From assembly GCA_943330705.2 (NCBI GenBank), contig CALQIT020000018.1, positions 1 through 41,064 on the forward strand: DNA of 41,064 nucleotides. The letters run 5' to 3'. Both the position numbers and the translations under genes were made by a program. The stretch is from Streptomyces griseus. Lineage in GTDB: Bacteria > Bdellovibrionota > Bdellovibrionia > Bdellovibrionales > Bdellovibrionaceae. The notes below the pieces were generated by a model, which saw nothing but the letters and a program-made list of their open reading frames with translations, did not search any database and was not told the origin of the DNA. This document shows positions 23,698 through 32,987 of this stretch, one piece after another. The stretch's first letter is position 1, and every line of letters starts with the position of its first letter.

Positions 23698-24323
23698 TGA
23701 AAATAGTAAAAGCCCGAGTTTTTGTTTTGCGAACCATAAAAGTCGGCGAAGCCGATTTGATTGTTACCGTCCTATCACAGACCGGTCGTAAAATTGCCTT
23801 GTTGGCAAAGTCAGCACTGAAGTCAAAAAAAAGGTTTGCCGGTGGCGTGCTAGAGCCAACTCACTTTATTGAAGTGCAAATAAAAGAGCCCGCACGCGGA
23901 AGTGATCGTCTTGCTATTTTGCAAGAGGCGCAGTTGCTGGATCCCTTTGTTGGTCTTCGCCGCGACTATGACCGATTGGAAACCGCTCTGTTTGCGGTGG
24001 AAACGATCTCCAGAGTTGCTCAGGCCGGGGAAGACGCCGATTCCTCGCTGTTCAATCTTTGTGGTCATGCGCTTCGGACGTTAATCGAGGTCGAGGACCT
24101 GCCTCTGTTTCGGCTGCATTTTATTATTCGTTTTTTAAACGATCAAGGGGTGCTGGAACGCGAGTCATGGATGGGGTTGTTTCTGCAAAAATCCATTTCT
24201 CAGCATCGCGATTTATTCTTAGACCCCGCATTGAGCGAGTCCTTAGCGCGATCGAAAAAAGCGCTACCGCAAATGGAAAACCAGCTGGATCGATACTTAA
24301 AAAATGCGGGACTTCATTTATAA
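23697..24323 (+). CDS. recO: DNA repair protein RecO
   Basis: 208-residue recombination mediator of the RecFOR pathway, which loads RecA on SSB-coated DNA. N-terminal OB fold with KARVFVLRTIKVGEADLIVT and VLSQTGRKIALLAKSALKSK, followed by RFAGGVLEPTHFIEV, then an all-helical C-terminal domain. The four-cysteine zinc site of Deinococcus RecO is absent, as in E. coli. The end overlaps the convergent TPR/barrel gene by six bases. Confidence 0.88.
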   Translation: MKIVKARVFVLRTIKVGEADLIVTVLSQTGRKIALLAKSALKSKKRFAGGVLEPTHFIEVQIKEPARGSDRLAILQEAQLLDPFVGLRRDYDRLETALFAVETISRVAQAGEDADSSLFNLCGHALRTLIEVEDLPLFRLHFIIRFLNDQGVLERESWMGLFLQKSISQHRDLFLDPALSESLARSKKALPQMENQLDRYLKNAGLHL

Positions 24324-26387
24324 ACTGGTGTTCCAGGTCAAAACTGTCATCAACAAATACTTTTTGTAGTCGCTGCTGTCCAGCGTGGATTTGTTAATAG
24401 TGTAGGTACCATTCAGTGTCCAGGAAAGAGAATCGCTCAATGGTTTACGCAGGCCCAGAGTTAGGCCGGTATTTGAATCGGTGCGCCCGGTTGTGTGTAG
24501 GCCATACTTTGCGTTATAAATTCCAAGCCGAGCGGTAAAGCTAGTTTGCCAAAAGGCAGGCATCATGTAAGTGCCTGCCAAATCGTAACGAAAGTAGGTG
24601 GAGTTCTTTCCGTTTGCTGTATTCTGTGCCACTCCCGCTTCCCAGATATTTGCTTCGGTTTTTTCCTTATTTTTAAAGAATGTGTTCACAGTCATCAATG
24701 TAATTTTACTGGCACTTTGATTGTCATCATCGGCGGTCGTTAAAAGTGACTTGTCCGAGCGCAGCTCTAAATTGTAAGCCGAAAACCAATTTTCGTTCAT
24801 CACGTATGTTTGCTCAGTTTTCAAAACGGTGGAGTTTGAAATTTGTTCGCGACTTCCGGTTGCGTCCGCGTTCATGCTCATGGTTTCTACGGAAGGTGTC
24901 AGCCCTAACATAAAAGCTTTAGAAAATAGCGTTCCTTTAAACTTATACGGAAAAGCTAAACTCATGACAAGTGGATCTGTATTTTGAAAATCAGTGTTGG
25001 CTTTAAACTTATTGTCCATTGAATATAAATCAGAAACCGATAGCAGGGTCGACCATTCATGTTTTTCAGAATACAGAGGTCGCCACTCAATACTGCCGCC
25101 ATACATCCAGCGATAACCACTTAGTCCAGTCTGAACGCCAGCATCAATTTGGGTGTTGGAGTAAGCCAAAATATTCGAATCAGATTGCAGGCCAAAGTTC
25201 AGAGTAAAAATAAATTTTTTCGCTCGTTCTTTGGCAAAGGCCATAATATTTGCAATTTGTTCAATGTAGGCTTCCGCTTGTTTGTCCATGGCTGGGTCCG
25301 AGGACTGATCAAGTGTATATTCGAAATTGGTTTTGGCAGGTTCATATCTTTCCTTTTGGAAATCAATGACACCCATGAAAAAGGATGAGGACGGGCTTAG
25401 AGTTTTATCATTTTTAGCTTTAATTTTTTCAAAATCTTGATAGGCGCTGGTGAATTCTTTTGTTTTTAAGTAGTTCAAGGCAAGAAAGTAATCTCGCTCG
25501 ATCGGGTTGACGCCGGGACCGTCAGCCAGTTTAAGAACAACAATCGACTTGTTGAAATTTTCATTTCTAAAAAGGGTAACCCCATACTGAAAATAAAATG
25601 AGTTATTAAACGGATCTAATTCTGTGGCTTGCGAGTATTTGCTTTCCGCATCCTTGTATTTTTCTGCTTTGTAATCTTTCAATGCAAGGTCCGCCAAGCG
25701 TTTTGCTTCAGCTTGCCGCCTGGCTTTTTCTGCGGCGTCCATTTGCTCTTGCTGTTTTTTAAGGTCATCTTTCTTTTTAAGTTCATCAAGAGCCATGCGA
25801 ACCCGTTCATTCTCTTGGACGCGTGCGATTTCTGCCTGGCGATTAGCTTCAGTCATAGCCTCTGAGCGCCGTTGGGCATCGATCGCGCTGTTATCGACAA
25901 TTGGTTTTCCTGATGCAGACTTACGGAACTGATCCATAGCCGCTAGGGCTTGCTCTTTCGTATCAAACAATGAGATAGCCTGTGATCCCGCTGTTGCACC
26001 ATTCATAAAAAAGGGCTTTCGCAATAGCAAATTTTCTTTGATTAAATCGTCGATTTTTTTCATTTGATCAGCGGTTGCAAACATTCCCTGCGGGGGGATG
26101 TAAAGTTCGGGGGAAATCTCAGAATTAGTTTGCCATGAAATTCGGAAGTAGCCGACAAATTGCCCGGTATTTGCTCCGGTTTCCTGCAGTTCGACGCGGG
26201 CAATTTTCCCAGAGTTGCCATCACGAAATAGAATGGATGAGCTATCGGCTTGGTTTGGATTTTTATTCCAAGAAGGTGAGAGGTATTCAATGCGGATTGA
26301 CTTTGCGGTATCTAATTTCAACTTCGAATCCGCGTGGGCTGATAAAGCCAATAGAATTAAACACGCTGCGGGTAACTTGTTGAGCAT
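24318..26387 (-). CDS. TPR plus C-terminal outer-membrane beta-barrel protein
   Basis: 689 residues. Signal peptide (cleavage near SAHA-DS), an N-terminal beta region, a long charged coiled coil (about 165-230, rich in Q, K, E, R), TPR repeats (about 230-345, YKDAESKYSQATELDPFNNS), then a transmembrane barrel (about 390-689) with alternating strands and aromatic girdles, ending LLMTVLTWNTSL. The TPR-then-barrel layout recalls BcsC, PgaA and Slam-type export proteins. The neighbouring FecR-domain protein may be its partner. TGGGAG precedes the ATG. A terminator lies between the two, so expression may be separate. Confidence 0.78.
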   Translation of the reverse strand: MLNKLPAACLILLALSAHADSKLKLDTAKSIRIEYLSPSWNKNPNQADSSSILFRDGNSGKIARVELQETGANTGQFVGYFRISWQTNSEISPELYIPPQGMFATADQMKKIDDLIKENLLLRKPFFMNGATAGSQAISLFDTKEQALAAMDQFRKSASGKPIVDNSAIDAQRRSEAMTEANRQAEIARVQENERVRMALDELKKKDDLKKQQEQMDAAEKARRQAEAKRLADLALKDYKAEKYKDAESKYSQATELDPFNNSFYFQYGVTLFRNENFNKSIVVLKLADGPGVNPIERDYFLALNYLKTKEFTSAYQDFEKIKAKNDKTLSPSSSFFMGVIDFQKERYEPAKTNFEYTLDQSSDPAMDKQAEAYIEQIANIMAFAKERAKKFIFTLNFGLQSDSNILAYSNTQIDAGVQTGLSGYRWMYGGSIEWRPLYSEKHEWSTLLSVSDLYSMDNKFKANTDFQNTDPLVMSLAFPYKFKGTLFSKAFMLGLTPSVETMSMNADATGSREQISNSTVLKTEQTYVMNENWFSAYNLELRSDKSLLTTADDDNQSASKITLMTVNTFFKNKEKTEANIWEAGVAQNTANGKNSTYFRYDLAGTYMMPAFWQTSFTARLGIYNAKYGLHTTGRTDSNTGLTLGLRKPLSDSLSWTLNGTYTINKSTLDSSDYKKYLLMTVLTWNTSL

Positions 26388-26456
26388 CTTTTCGGTCTCC
26401 CAGTTGACGTCCCTAATGTTTTCTCTAGGTGCTTAAAATTATAGAAAAAAATAGAA

Positions 26457-26482
26457 AAGGGTGGAACTTAAATTCCACCCTT
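26457..26482 (-). terminator. intrinsic terminator after the FecR-domain gene
   Basis: A perfect 10-bp stem (AAGGGTGGAA and complement) with a 6-base loop is followed on the minus strand by TTCTATTTTTTTC. It separates the FecR gene from the TPR/barrel gene downstream. Confidence 0.85.
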
Positions 26483-26538
26483 AATCAAGAAATCCGACGT
26501 TTGTGCCGCTGGACCTTAGTTCGCGCTCTATCAGGACC

Positions 26539-27657
26539 CTATGGACCCTTTTCAATGGTAATTTGAATACGCGCGTTCTTATTGCGAATCGCGTCGTTAA
26601 TAAACGGATTTGGTTGCGGAATATTCATTCCAGGCAGCGGCGGCCGAAAGGTCATTTGCGGCGGCGGCGGTGGTCCGTTTGGACTACGAGCTTCAATCCC
26701 TGCAGCGGCTCCTGGACCAAGCAAAGAGGAGTCTAGCATTGAGCCACCGCCAGGACCTCCTGGTGGGGACCCTGGGCCGCCCTCTTTGTTTCCCATCTCG
26801 CCACCAGCAACCGCAGCTGGTTCACGCTTGCCTTCAGACTTGCCGTCTTTTTTATCAACGGGCTTTTCGCCCTTGTCTCCGGCGTCTCCAGCAACTGCAG
26901 GCTTGTCGCCAGGGCTGTCAGCTTTGTCCGCTGCTTTATCTGACTTTTCTGCGTCCTTTTTTTCTGGTTTGTCATTCTGCGCATTGGCAGTGTCGCCGCC
27001 TTGCTTATTTTGTGCGGTATCAGCCTTACTTTCAGTATTCATTTTATTCAGTTCCTCTTTTGGAACTGATTTTGGCGCCTCTGGTTTTTGTCCGGCACCG
27101 ACATTTGTCATCTGGCCTGGCTGCACGAACACGGGATTGACGATCGAACCACCGGGTCCAGGTGCTCCGACAGCAACGGTTCCAGTAAAGGTAATGATCT
27201 GGGTGGCCTTGGTGCCGGCATTGTATCCCGTCATAAAGTCAGTTCCGCGAACTCCCGCCACCGCAGAAGGGGTTCGAATGTTAAACTTACTTTTCTCTCC
27301 ATCGTATTTTTGCTCAACCGACGCTCGAACTTTTCCGTAGGACACATTCAGCTCGACGTTCTTGGTCTTGCCATCGTTTTCGTATTTTTCAACAGTGATT
27401 TTCGTATCGGGTGATAGATTGATCACGTTTTTATCTGACATCACAATCTTTGCCCGTGAGTCTGGCCCTGCCGTGATCGAGTCTCCGGGGAACACTTTTG
27501 TTCCAACCTTTCCGGCACTCGTCTTTTTTTCTTTGGCGGAGGTAACTTTGATGTCGCCTTTGACAATCATCATTACGCCGTTGATTTCATCCGCCGAAGC
27601 ATGAAGACTCAAGCTCAGCCCTAAAACTAGCAATGCTATATATTTGAACAGGGTCAT
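26539..27657 (-). CDS. exported FecR-domain protein with low-complexity tail
   Basis: 372 residues from the ATG with AAAGGAG eight bases upstream; a start 48 bases earlier is not needed. Signal peptide (cleavage near ASA-DE). FecR domain at about 30-175: GDIKVTS, GDSITAGPDSRAKIVMSD, INLSPDTKITVEKY and TPSAVAGVRGTDF. Then a Lys/Asp/Ala/Glu-rich linker (about 205-300), a glycine-proline stretch, and a proline-rich end (GPPPPPQMTFRPPLPG). Periplasmic or surface-linked. FecR domains outside iron uptake often accompany TPR/barrel proteins, as here. Confidence 0.82.
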   Translation of the reverse strand: MTLFKYIALLVLGLSLSLHASADEINGVMMIVKGDIKVTSAKEKKTSAGKVGTKVFPGDSITAGPDSRAKIVMSDKNVINLSPDTKITVEKYENDGKTKNVELNVSYGKVRASVEQKYDGEKSKFNIRTPSAVAGVRGTDFMTGYNAGTKATQIITFTGTVAVGAPGPGGSIVNPVFVQPGQMTNVGAGQKPEAPKSVPKEELNKMNTESKADTAQNKQGGDTANAQNDKPEKKDAEKSDKAADKADSPGDKPAVAGDAGDKGEKPVDKKDGKSEGKREPAAVAGGEMGNKEGGPGSPPGGPGGGSMLDSSLLGPGAAAGIEARSPNGPPPPPQMTFRPPLPGMNIPQPNPFINDAIRNKNARIQITIEKGP

Positions 27658-27736
27658 AAGTTGGACTCCTTTTCCTACACCTAGTTTTCGGCTAGCTAGT
27701 CCCAAGACTTGAAATTTTTTTTGACTTTGAACGTGG

Positions 27737-28645
27737 TCATGATTTGAGACGCTTCATATTGGGAAGATCTCCTGATCCAAGGGGGTGATGCGTCTCTAAT
27801 ACCCGGGCCAAGTGATCTGTCCCTAAATGAGTGTATCTTTCTGTTGCAGTTAGATTTTTGTGCCCAAGCAGTTCTTGCAATGTTCTTAAGTTCGCACCGG
27901 ATGAAAGCATGTGGGTTGCAAAAGAGTGGCGAAGCGCGTGGGGGTGCAAGGGGCTGAGTAAGCCGGCCTTCGCCCCGCGATTGCGAATCCAGTCATAGGC
28001 TTTGCGGGTCGGCAGGTCTTGCCCCCCCCAAATTGAGCCCATGTCTTCGCTTGTTTTTTGTTGTCTTCGGCGATGTAAAATTTGGATCGCTGAGGGCTGC
28101 AAAACGATGACTCTTTGCTGTCCGCCTTTTCCTATGACCCGGGCCACTCGGCTTGAAAGTTCGAGGGTGCTCCAATTTAATGCGCAGGCCTCGCTGACCC
28201 GCAGGCCGCTTCCATATAAAAGAAGAAAAAGGAGCAGTTCACTTTCGTTGGGATCACGAATAAAGGACTGCAATACAGCCATGACTTCATCTAGCGAGAT
28301 AAAATGCGGAATCTTTCGTGGGACTCTAGGGCAATGAATGAGTAGCGCCATGTCGCTTTCGATCCATCCTTGATCAAATAGGAAGCCGAGGAAGCTTTTG
28401 AGGGTTGCGGCCTTCCGATTCCGAGTGGCTGGCCCAAGTCGTCCCCAGCGCATTTGGGCTAAATGGATCCATTCTTTGAGTTTTGCCTCGGTCCAATTTG
28501 TTTTTTTTTCGTGGTCAAAGGCCTGGGCCAGATCCAGGCGGTAGGCGCGCAAAGTATGTGGTGATGCAGATTTTACATTCTCTTGATATTTCAAGAACTT
28601 ATCTATCGACAATGAGAGTGGCTGTGCAGGCATGGCGGAACTCAT
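27737..28645 (-). CDS. tyrosine recombinase XerC/XerD-like
   Basis: About 302 residues from the preferred ATG (MSSAMPAQ); a second ATG 12 bases in and a longer upstream form are alternatives. N-terminal SAM-like core-binding domain (SASPHTLRAYRLDLAQ), then the catalytic domain: Arg in GSGLRVSEAC, Lys in IGKGGQQR, His-x-x-Arg in HPHALRHSFATHML, His in LLGHKNL, Tyr in TERYTHL. Full active-site set, length normal for Xer proteins. Chromosomal dimer resolution is the usual role. It is the only recombinase in the window, but lies 18 kb from the cassette-like islet. Confidence 0.87.
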   Translation of the reverse strand: MSSAMPAQPLSLSIDKFLKYQENVKSASPHTLRAYRLDLAQAFDHEKKTNWTEAKLKEWIHLAQMRWGRLGPATRNRKAATLKSFLGFLFDQGWIESDMALLIHCPRVPRKIPHFISLDEVMAVLQSFIRDPNESELLLFLLLYGSGLRVSEACALNWSTLELSSRVARVIGKGGQQRVIVLQPSAIQILHRRRQQKTSEDMGSIWGGQDLPTRKAYDWIRNRGAKAGLLSPLHPHALRHSFATHMLSSGANLRTLQELLGHKNLTATERYTHLGTDHLARVLETHHPLGSGDLPNMKRLKS

Positions 28646-28830
28646 CGAACCCCAAAACATGAAAAAAATGCAATCTTTTGAAAAATTTCTCTTGCGGTTT
28701 TGCAAGAATTTCCATATAACTCAGTGCGGTAACGCAGAGCATTAAGCTTCGATTTCTGGCGCAAGTGGGGGAGCCAGAATTTGAGGTTTAGGCTTAGCAA
28801 GATGCAATCAATTGTTGAAAGGTGGAACTT

Positions 28831-29886
28831 ATGTCGAACGATTTTAATGCCCCCATTTTGCCAGGTAGTAGTAACACTCGTCAGGTAGTGTGGCAGCAAC
28901 CCCCACAAACCATTATCGAGAATCGGACTATAATCTACAAGTCCGAAGCGATGAACCAGCTTATGAAGATGATCGAACGGGTGGCTCCATCGGGTGCCAA
29001 TATCCTGATCCTCGGTGAATCCGGTACCGGTAAAGAGCTTATCGCTAGGGCTATTCATGATAAATCAAATCGTCGCGGCAAGTCTTTCGTCGCGATCAAC
29101 TGTGGGGCTCTTCGCGAGACTCTATTAGAGAGCGAGCTTTTCGGCCACGAAAAGGGATCCTTTACCGGAGCTTATCAAAAGAAATTGGGTCTTGCTGAAG
29201 TCGCTAATGGTGGAACCTTGTTTCTTGATGAAATCGGCGAGCTTTCACAGGCTATTCAAGCAAAACTTTTGCGTTTTATTCAAGAAGGCGAAATCTATCG
29301 TGTTGGCGGCAAAGAGCCCGTTAAGGTAGATATTCGATTGATTTGTGCGACGAACAGAGATTTAGAAAAAGAAGTTCAAGTTGGACAATTCCGCGAAGAT
29401 CTTTTCTACCGAATTAATACAATTGTTGCCCATGTGCCGCCGCTGCGTCGACGCACGGACGATATCCCTGTTTTGATCCACCATTTTCTTTCAAATAACA
29501 ACAATGCATATTTGAATCGTGGTCGGCAGATGGATGATGCTTCAATGCAATTAATGACTGCCTACGAGTGGCCAGGAAATATCCGGGAATTGCAAAATGC
29601 CTGCGAGCGTTTGCAAATTCTTTGTGAAGGTCACACGATTATGCCATCAGATCTGCCGGAAAATATCCGCAACCCAGAAAAGCAAGATACAACAGCTGAA
29701 TACGATCCGACGATTACGTTGGGCGAGCTCGAAAAACGTTACATCTTAAAGGCCTTAAACCATTTTGGTGGAAACAAAACACAAGCGGCACAAGCTTTGG
29801 GTATTACGATCAAGACGCTTTACAATAAACTTCACGAGTATGGCGAATTCGAAAAGTTTGCGGTTCATTCTCGACCAATTAAATAA
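28831..29886 (+). CDS. sigma-54-dependent transcriptional activator without receiver domain
   Basis: 351 residues. A short N-terminus (about 35 residues) replaces the usual receiver. AAA+ domain: Walker A GESGTGKE (62-69), sigma-54 contact loop GSFTGA (109-114, GAFTGA variant), Walker B TLFLDE (129-134), arginine finger region FREDLFYR. C-terminal Fis-type HTH NKTQAAQALGITIKTLYNKL (about 318-337). AAAGGTGG precedes the ATG. Activity is probably set by partner proteins rather than phosphorylation. Target genes cannot be told from the window. A strong terminator follows. Confidence 0.93.
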   Translation: MSNDFNAPILPGSSNTRQVVWQQPPQTIIENRTIIYKSEAMNQLMKMIERVAPSGANILILGESGTGKELIARAIHDKSNRRGKSFVAINCGALRETLLESELFGHEKGSFTGAYQKKLGLAEVANGGTLFLDEIGELSQAIQAKLLRFIQEGEIYRVGGKEPVKVDIRLICATNRDLEKEVQVGQFREDLFYRINTIVAHVPPLRRRTDDIPVLIHHFLSNNNNAYLNRGRQMDDASMQLMTAYEWPGNIRELQNACERLQILCEGHTIMPSDLPENIRNPEKQDTTAEYDPTITLGELEKRYILKALNHFGGNKTQAAQALGITIKTLYNKLHEYGEFEKFAVHSRPIK

Positions 29887-29919
29887 TTGGCAAAGCAGTT
29901 GAAAATTCTATTTTTCTCG

Positions 29920-29948
29920 AGGGGCCCCATCAGGGGCCCTTGTTTTTT
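29920..29948 (+). terminator. intrinsic terminator of the sigma-54 activator gene
   Basis: AGGGGCCCC and GGGGCCCTT form a 9-bp stem (one G-T) with loop ATCA, followed by GTTTTTTG. Confidence 0.88.
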
Positions 29949-29995
29949 GCAAGCCTCTGGTATCCTGCAAGTCTTGGCTTAACGATTCAGCAAGT

Positions 29996-31042
29996 CTAGA
30001 AATCAAAGCCGATTTGAAAAAACAGAATGCGAATCCATTCTGAGTCGCCACTCCAGTCCTCGATAAGGCTGGCGGTGTGGGTTAGGCTGCTGCTCCAGAT
30101 CTGGCCCTTGAACTGGGCACCCAAGGCATAGTCACTAGCGCCGAAGCTTCCTGAAATTGTTGAAATACCAACATCCAACAAGCTTCCCAAGCGGATGGAG
30201 TTGTTCAGCTTCTGTATGTCGGAATCCAGTGCGTAATCCACGCCAACTTGCCACCGTGCGAATTGAACCGGCATGGTTAAGGCCGAGCCAAAATGCAATT
30301 CGGGTTCGGCTGGATAGTCGCGGTACTTGTGGCTGACAAGGCCCCAGCCACTGAAGTTGATGGTCAGTTGCGGCTGCAAAGGAACATCTAGCCATTCTTT
30401 AAGGACTCCAGGCTCAATGTAAAGAACGTCTTGCTTTTCCGGCGCAAAAACTTCGCTTCTTTGTTCACTCAACGCATCGGTGACTGTGAAAGTCTTCCCA
30501 ATAAAAGTGCGATGAACACCACGCAATTGAAATCCCCAACTCCAGTCTTCACCCGCATAGCCGGCAATCTGGGCCCGCACGGATTGTTCTTGCGAGGCCA
30601 ACAACGTTACTGTTGGTAACGCTTGATTGCGGATAAATGAATAGTAAACAACTTTCAGGGGAACTACGGCAAAGGCAAAAACCGGACGACGATAGGAAAG
30701 ATCAAGACTGGCTTCCATTTGTTCCGGTGATCTTTGCGAAAATAGTCTTCTGGCACTTTCGCTGTCGCCGTTATCTTTTAACAATGAGGCAACATCTTGC
30801 AAGTGGGCGGCATTGCCACCCCAAAAAAGTTGCGAACGAAAATTTGCCGGCGTTTCTTGCGCGGTAAATGCCGGGTTGCAAGGAAGGCCTGTGGTTCCAG
30901 CATCGATTGCGTAACAAACATTACCCAAAGACTTTGTCGAAAAATCAGATGACCCCAAAGCTAACGACGACGGCGCTTGGCGTCCGTAGGTTGCTTGTGA
31001 AAATAGAATTGCCAGTAGCAAAAAGCCATTTATGGTTGGCAC
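29996..31042 (-). CDS. outer-membrane beta-barrel protein, hypothetical
   Basis: 348 residues with a signal peptide (hydrophobic to about 18, then TYGRQAPS). A small cysteine pair (GNVCYAIDAGTTGLPCNPAF, 41-60) precedes a domain of amphipathic strands that ends ILFFQIGFDF, a canonical barrel C-terminal phenylalanine. Its 5' end overlaps the upstream lipoprotein gene by 13 bases, so the two are co-expressed and may work together in the outer membrane. No family named. Confidence 0.75.
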   Translation of the reverse strand: MPTINGFLLLAILFSQATYGRQAPSSLALGSSDFSTKSLGNVCYAIDAGTTGLPCNPAFTAQETPANFRSQLFWGGNAAHLQDVASLLKDNGDSESARRLFSQRSPEQMEASLDLSYRRPVFAFAVVPLKVVYYSFIRNQALPTVTLLASQEQSVRAQIAGYAGEDWSWGFQLRGVHRTFIGKTFTVTDALSEQRSEVFAPEKQDVLYIEPGVLKEWLDVPLQPQLTINFSGWGLVSHKYRDYPAEPELHFGSALTMPVQFARWQVGVDYALDSDIQKLNNSIRLGSLLDVGISTISGSFGASDYALGAQFKGQIWSSSLTHTASLIEDWSGDSEWIRILFFQIGFDF

Positions 31043-31890
31043 GTCACCCCTAGAAAAACTCTCAGTTGGCGAGAGGTCTCACTTATTTTTTTTATGGCTT
31101 CATCAAGTTCAGTTTTTCTACTTGGTGTAGCTTTTGAAAGATCCTCGGCAACCACTTTTAATTTTGTAACCAAACCACCTAGCCAAGTGGAAAAAACTTT
31201 GAATTCCTGTTGGCAGACTAGATTCATATTGCTATCTGCGGTCAAGTTTTCAAAATCAATCTGCTTCAGAATTCCCTCAAGTTGTGGCCATCCTGAAAAG
31301 CCAAGAACAAAATCAGATTTATATACAACCAGGCCCAGGAGCGCTCGGTAAAGTCGACCACCTGGTCTTGCATTTTCCAAAACTTTTATTGCGCGATTGA
31401 GATCTGTAATTTGGTTGGCCTGAACAACCGGCAAGGCAGATAACTTCTGCATCCACAGATCGAACTCTAGTAGTTTCATGATCATTTTTCTTAACTCGGA
31501 GTTGTTCGCAAATTCGGGTGAGGTTTGAAGCCGCGCCAGCATTTGACCAAACGGAGAGTCACTGTAGATTCGATCGCGAGTTTGGGGCAGGGGACCTTCG
31601 TTGGAATTTGCGACCCCGGATTGGAATGAAGCTGCGACATCTAGAAATTGAGAAATTCGAATGCCAGCGCGTTCTGCATAGGCCGAAGCTAAGGCTTCAC
31701 GGATTTCAGGGCGAGAGTCTCTTTTTAACAAGTCTTCTAGCTTTTCGATAGCCTCATTAGTTTTTCCTTGGTCCATTAATCGGTAGGAGGACTCGAGGGG
31801 ATCGTTTACAGCCGCAGAATCCTTTTGGGGCGAGCAAGCGCCAAGCGTAAGCAGCAAACTAAACACCAGAAATAAAGTTGAATTTTGCAT
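31030..31890 (-). CDS. lipoprotein with TPR-like helices
   Basis: About 286 residues from the second methionine, which has GGAG six bases upstream; the first ATG lies 12 bases earlier. Lipobox LGAC followed by SPQKDSAAVNDPLES, then a TPR-like start (SSYRLMDQGKTNEAIEKLED) and an all-helical domain. It ends FLGVTCQP; cysteines LVCQQE and VTCQP could bond. Outer-membrane lipoprotein, first gene of an operon with the barrel protein. Confidence 0.78.
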   Translation of the reverse strand: MQNSTLFLVFSLLLTLGACSPQKDSAAVNDPLESSYRLMDQGKTNEAIEKLEDLLKRDSRPEIREALASAYAERAGIRISQFLDVAASFQSGVANSNEGPLPQTRDRIYSDSPFGQMLARLQTSPEFANNSELRKMIMKLLEFDLWMQKLSALPVVQANQITDLNRAIKVLENARPGGRLYRALLGLVVYKSDFVLGFSGWPQLEGILKQIDFENLTADSNMNLVCQQEFKVFSTWLGGLVTKLKVVAEDLSKATPSRKTELDEAIKKISETSRQLRVFLGVTCQP

Positions 31891-32024
31891 TTGAAACTCC
31901 ATGGCAAAGATGGGGCTTTATAGCGAAACTCAAAACCTTTGTCGATTTGAACAGGAAGCAGAGCTAGAAACCCGTTCAATTACGGTAAATACTACAAAAG
32001 TAATTATCCCAATTGAAGCTGGTC

Positions 32025-32987
32025 TTATTTGAAGAGGTAACGGGTGGTGGCGCGTTCACCAATTTTCTTTAGAAGCCCTTTGTCCATACCTTCCTTGAGA
32101 TCCCGGCTGGCCGTTGCCGTCGATAGAGACTTAAAGAATTTGATGTAATCAATACGGCCAAACTGATCTTTTGCAAAATGTTGTCTGGCTCTATCAAGGC
32201 GTGTCGCTGCGTCCAGAGGAGCTGGCTTAAGCTCAATAAGAAATTCTGTAAGTGAATCAAGAATTGTTTGAAGTGAGAACTCAACGAAGATTCGAGCACT
32301 ACCATCTTGGTCCGACAGCTCAAGTGCTTTGTAGTATTCGACCTGGCGGTCCTTTACGATAGACTCGACGGAAAGGAACTCAAAAAGCGGATGAAAGTTT
32401 AGAAGGTGGACGGCCTGCCATAGGCGCCCCACGCGGCCGTTACCATCGCTAAAGGGATGGATAAACTCGATTTCATAGTGAATGGCAGCAGCTTGTATCA
32501 GCGGGTGAAGCTCTTTTGATTTTTTGAAGTCCGCAAATAATGTTTCCATAAGCCCAGGCACGCGCTTGGCCGGAGGTGCGACGTGGCTGACTTTTGATCC
32601 CTTGAATATACCGACTTGCCCTTGCCGCCACTTACCAGCATCGGGGATCAGTCCGTTCATCAGGCCTTTGTGAGCTGCCCGGAGCGACGAGGTTGAATAA
32701 ACTTTATAGTTTCGCAGGAACTCGTAAGTCTGAATTGCATTTGTGACCTCAAGAATATCTTTTTTAGGGCCTAGGACCTTTTTGTCTCCAAAGAGAGAGG
32801 TGACCTGCTCTAAGCTAAGGCTGTTGCCCTCAATAGCAAGGCTGCCTTGAATAGTTTTAATCCGATTTGAGCGGCGAAGCTTCGGCTGGGGAACGGGACT
32901 CATGAGACCCTCATAGCGACCGAGAAGCAAACTGATCTCGGTGCAGAGTTTAAGCATTTGAGGGGTGACTAGGAATTGAAATGTCAT
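32025..32987 (-). CDS. Fic-domain protein, self-inhibited (class II) type
   Basis: 320-residue Fic enzyme, expected to transfer AMP from ATP to a protein hydroxyl. Inhibitory motif S49-LAI-E53-GN upstream of the core, and catalytic motif HPFSDGNGR at 176-184. A C-terminal winged-helix-like region follows (about 265-320). Class II Fic proteins are held off by the glutamate of the inhibitory helix. The promoter and a 28-bp palindrome lie directly before the ATG, with the predicted start on the first codon. Single gene, isolated from the upstream genes. Confidence 0.88.
   Translation of the reverse strand: MTFQFLVTPQMLKLCTEISLLLGRYEGLMSPVPQPKLRRSNRIKTIQGSLAIEGNSLSLEQVTSLFGDKKVLGPKKDILEVTNAIQTYEFLRNYKVYSTSSLRAAHKGLMNGLIPDAGKWRQGQVGIFKGSKVSHVAPPAKRVPGLMETLFADFKKSKELHPLIQAAAIHYEIEFIHPFSDGNGRVGRLWQAVHLLNFHPLFEFLSVESIVKDRQVEYYKALELSDQDGSARIFVEFSLQTILDSLTEFLIELKPAPLDAATRLDRARQHFAKDQFGRIDYIKFFKSLSTATASRDLKEGMDKGLLKKIGERATTRYLFK

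Noticed and set aside
26582-27340. Long open frame opposite the FecR-domain gene
   Set aside because: It is antisense to a low-complexity region rich in Lys, Asp, Gly and Pro codons that keeps the other strand open; no RBS or family.
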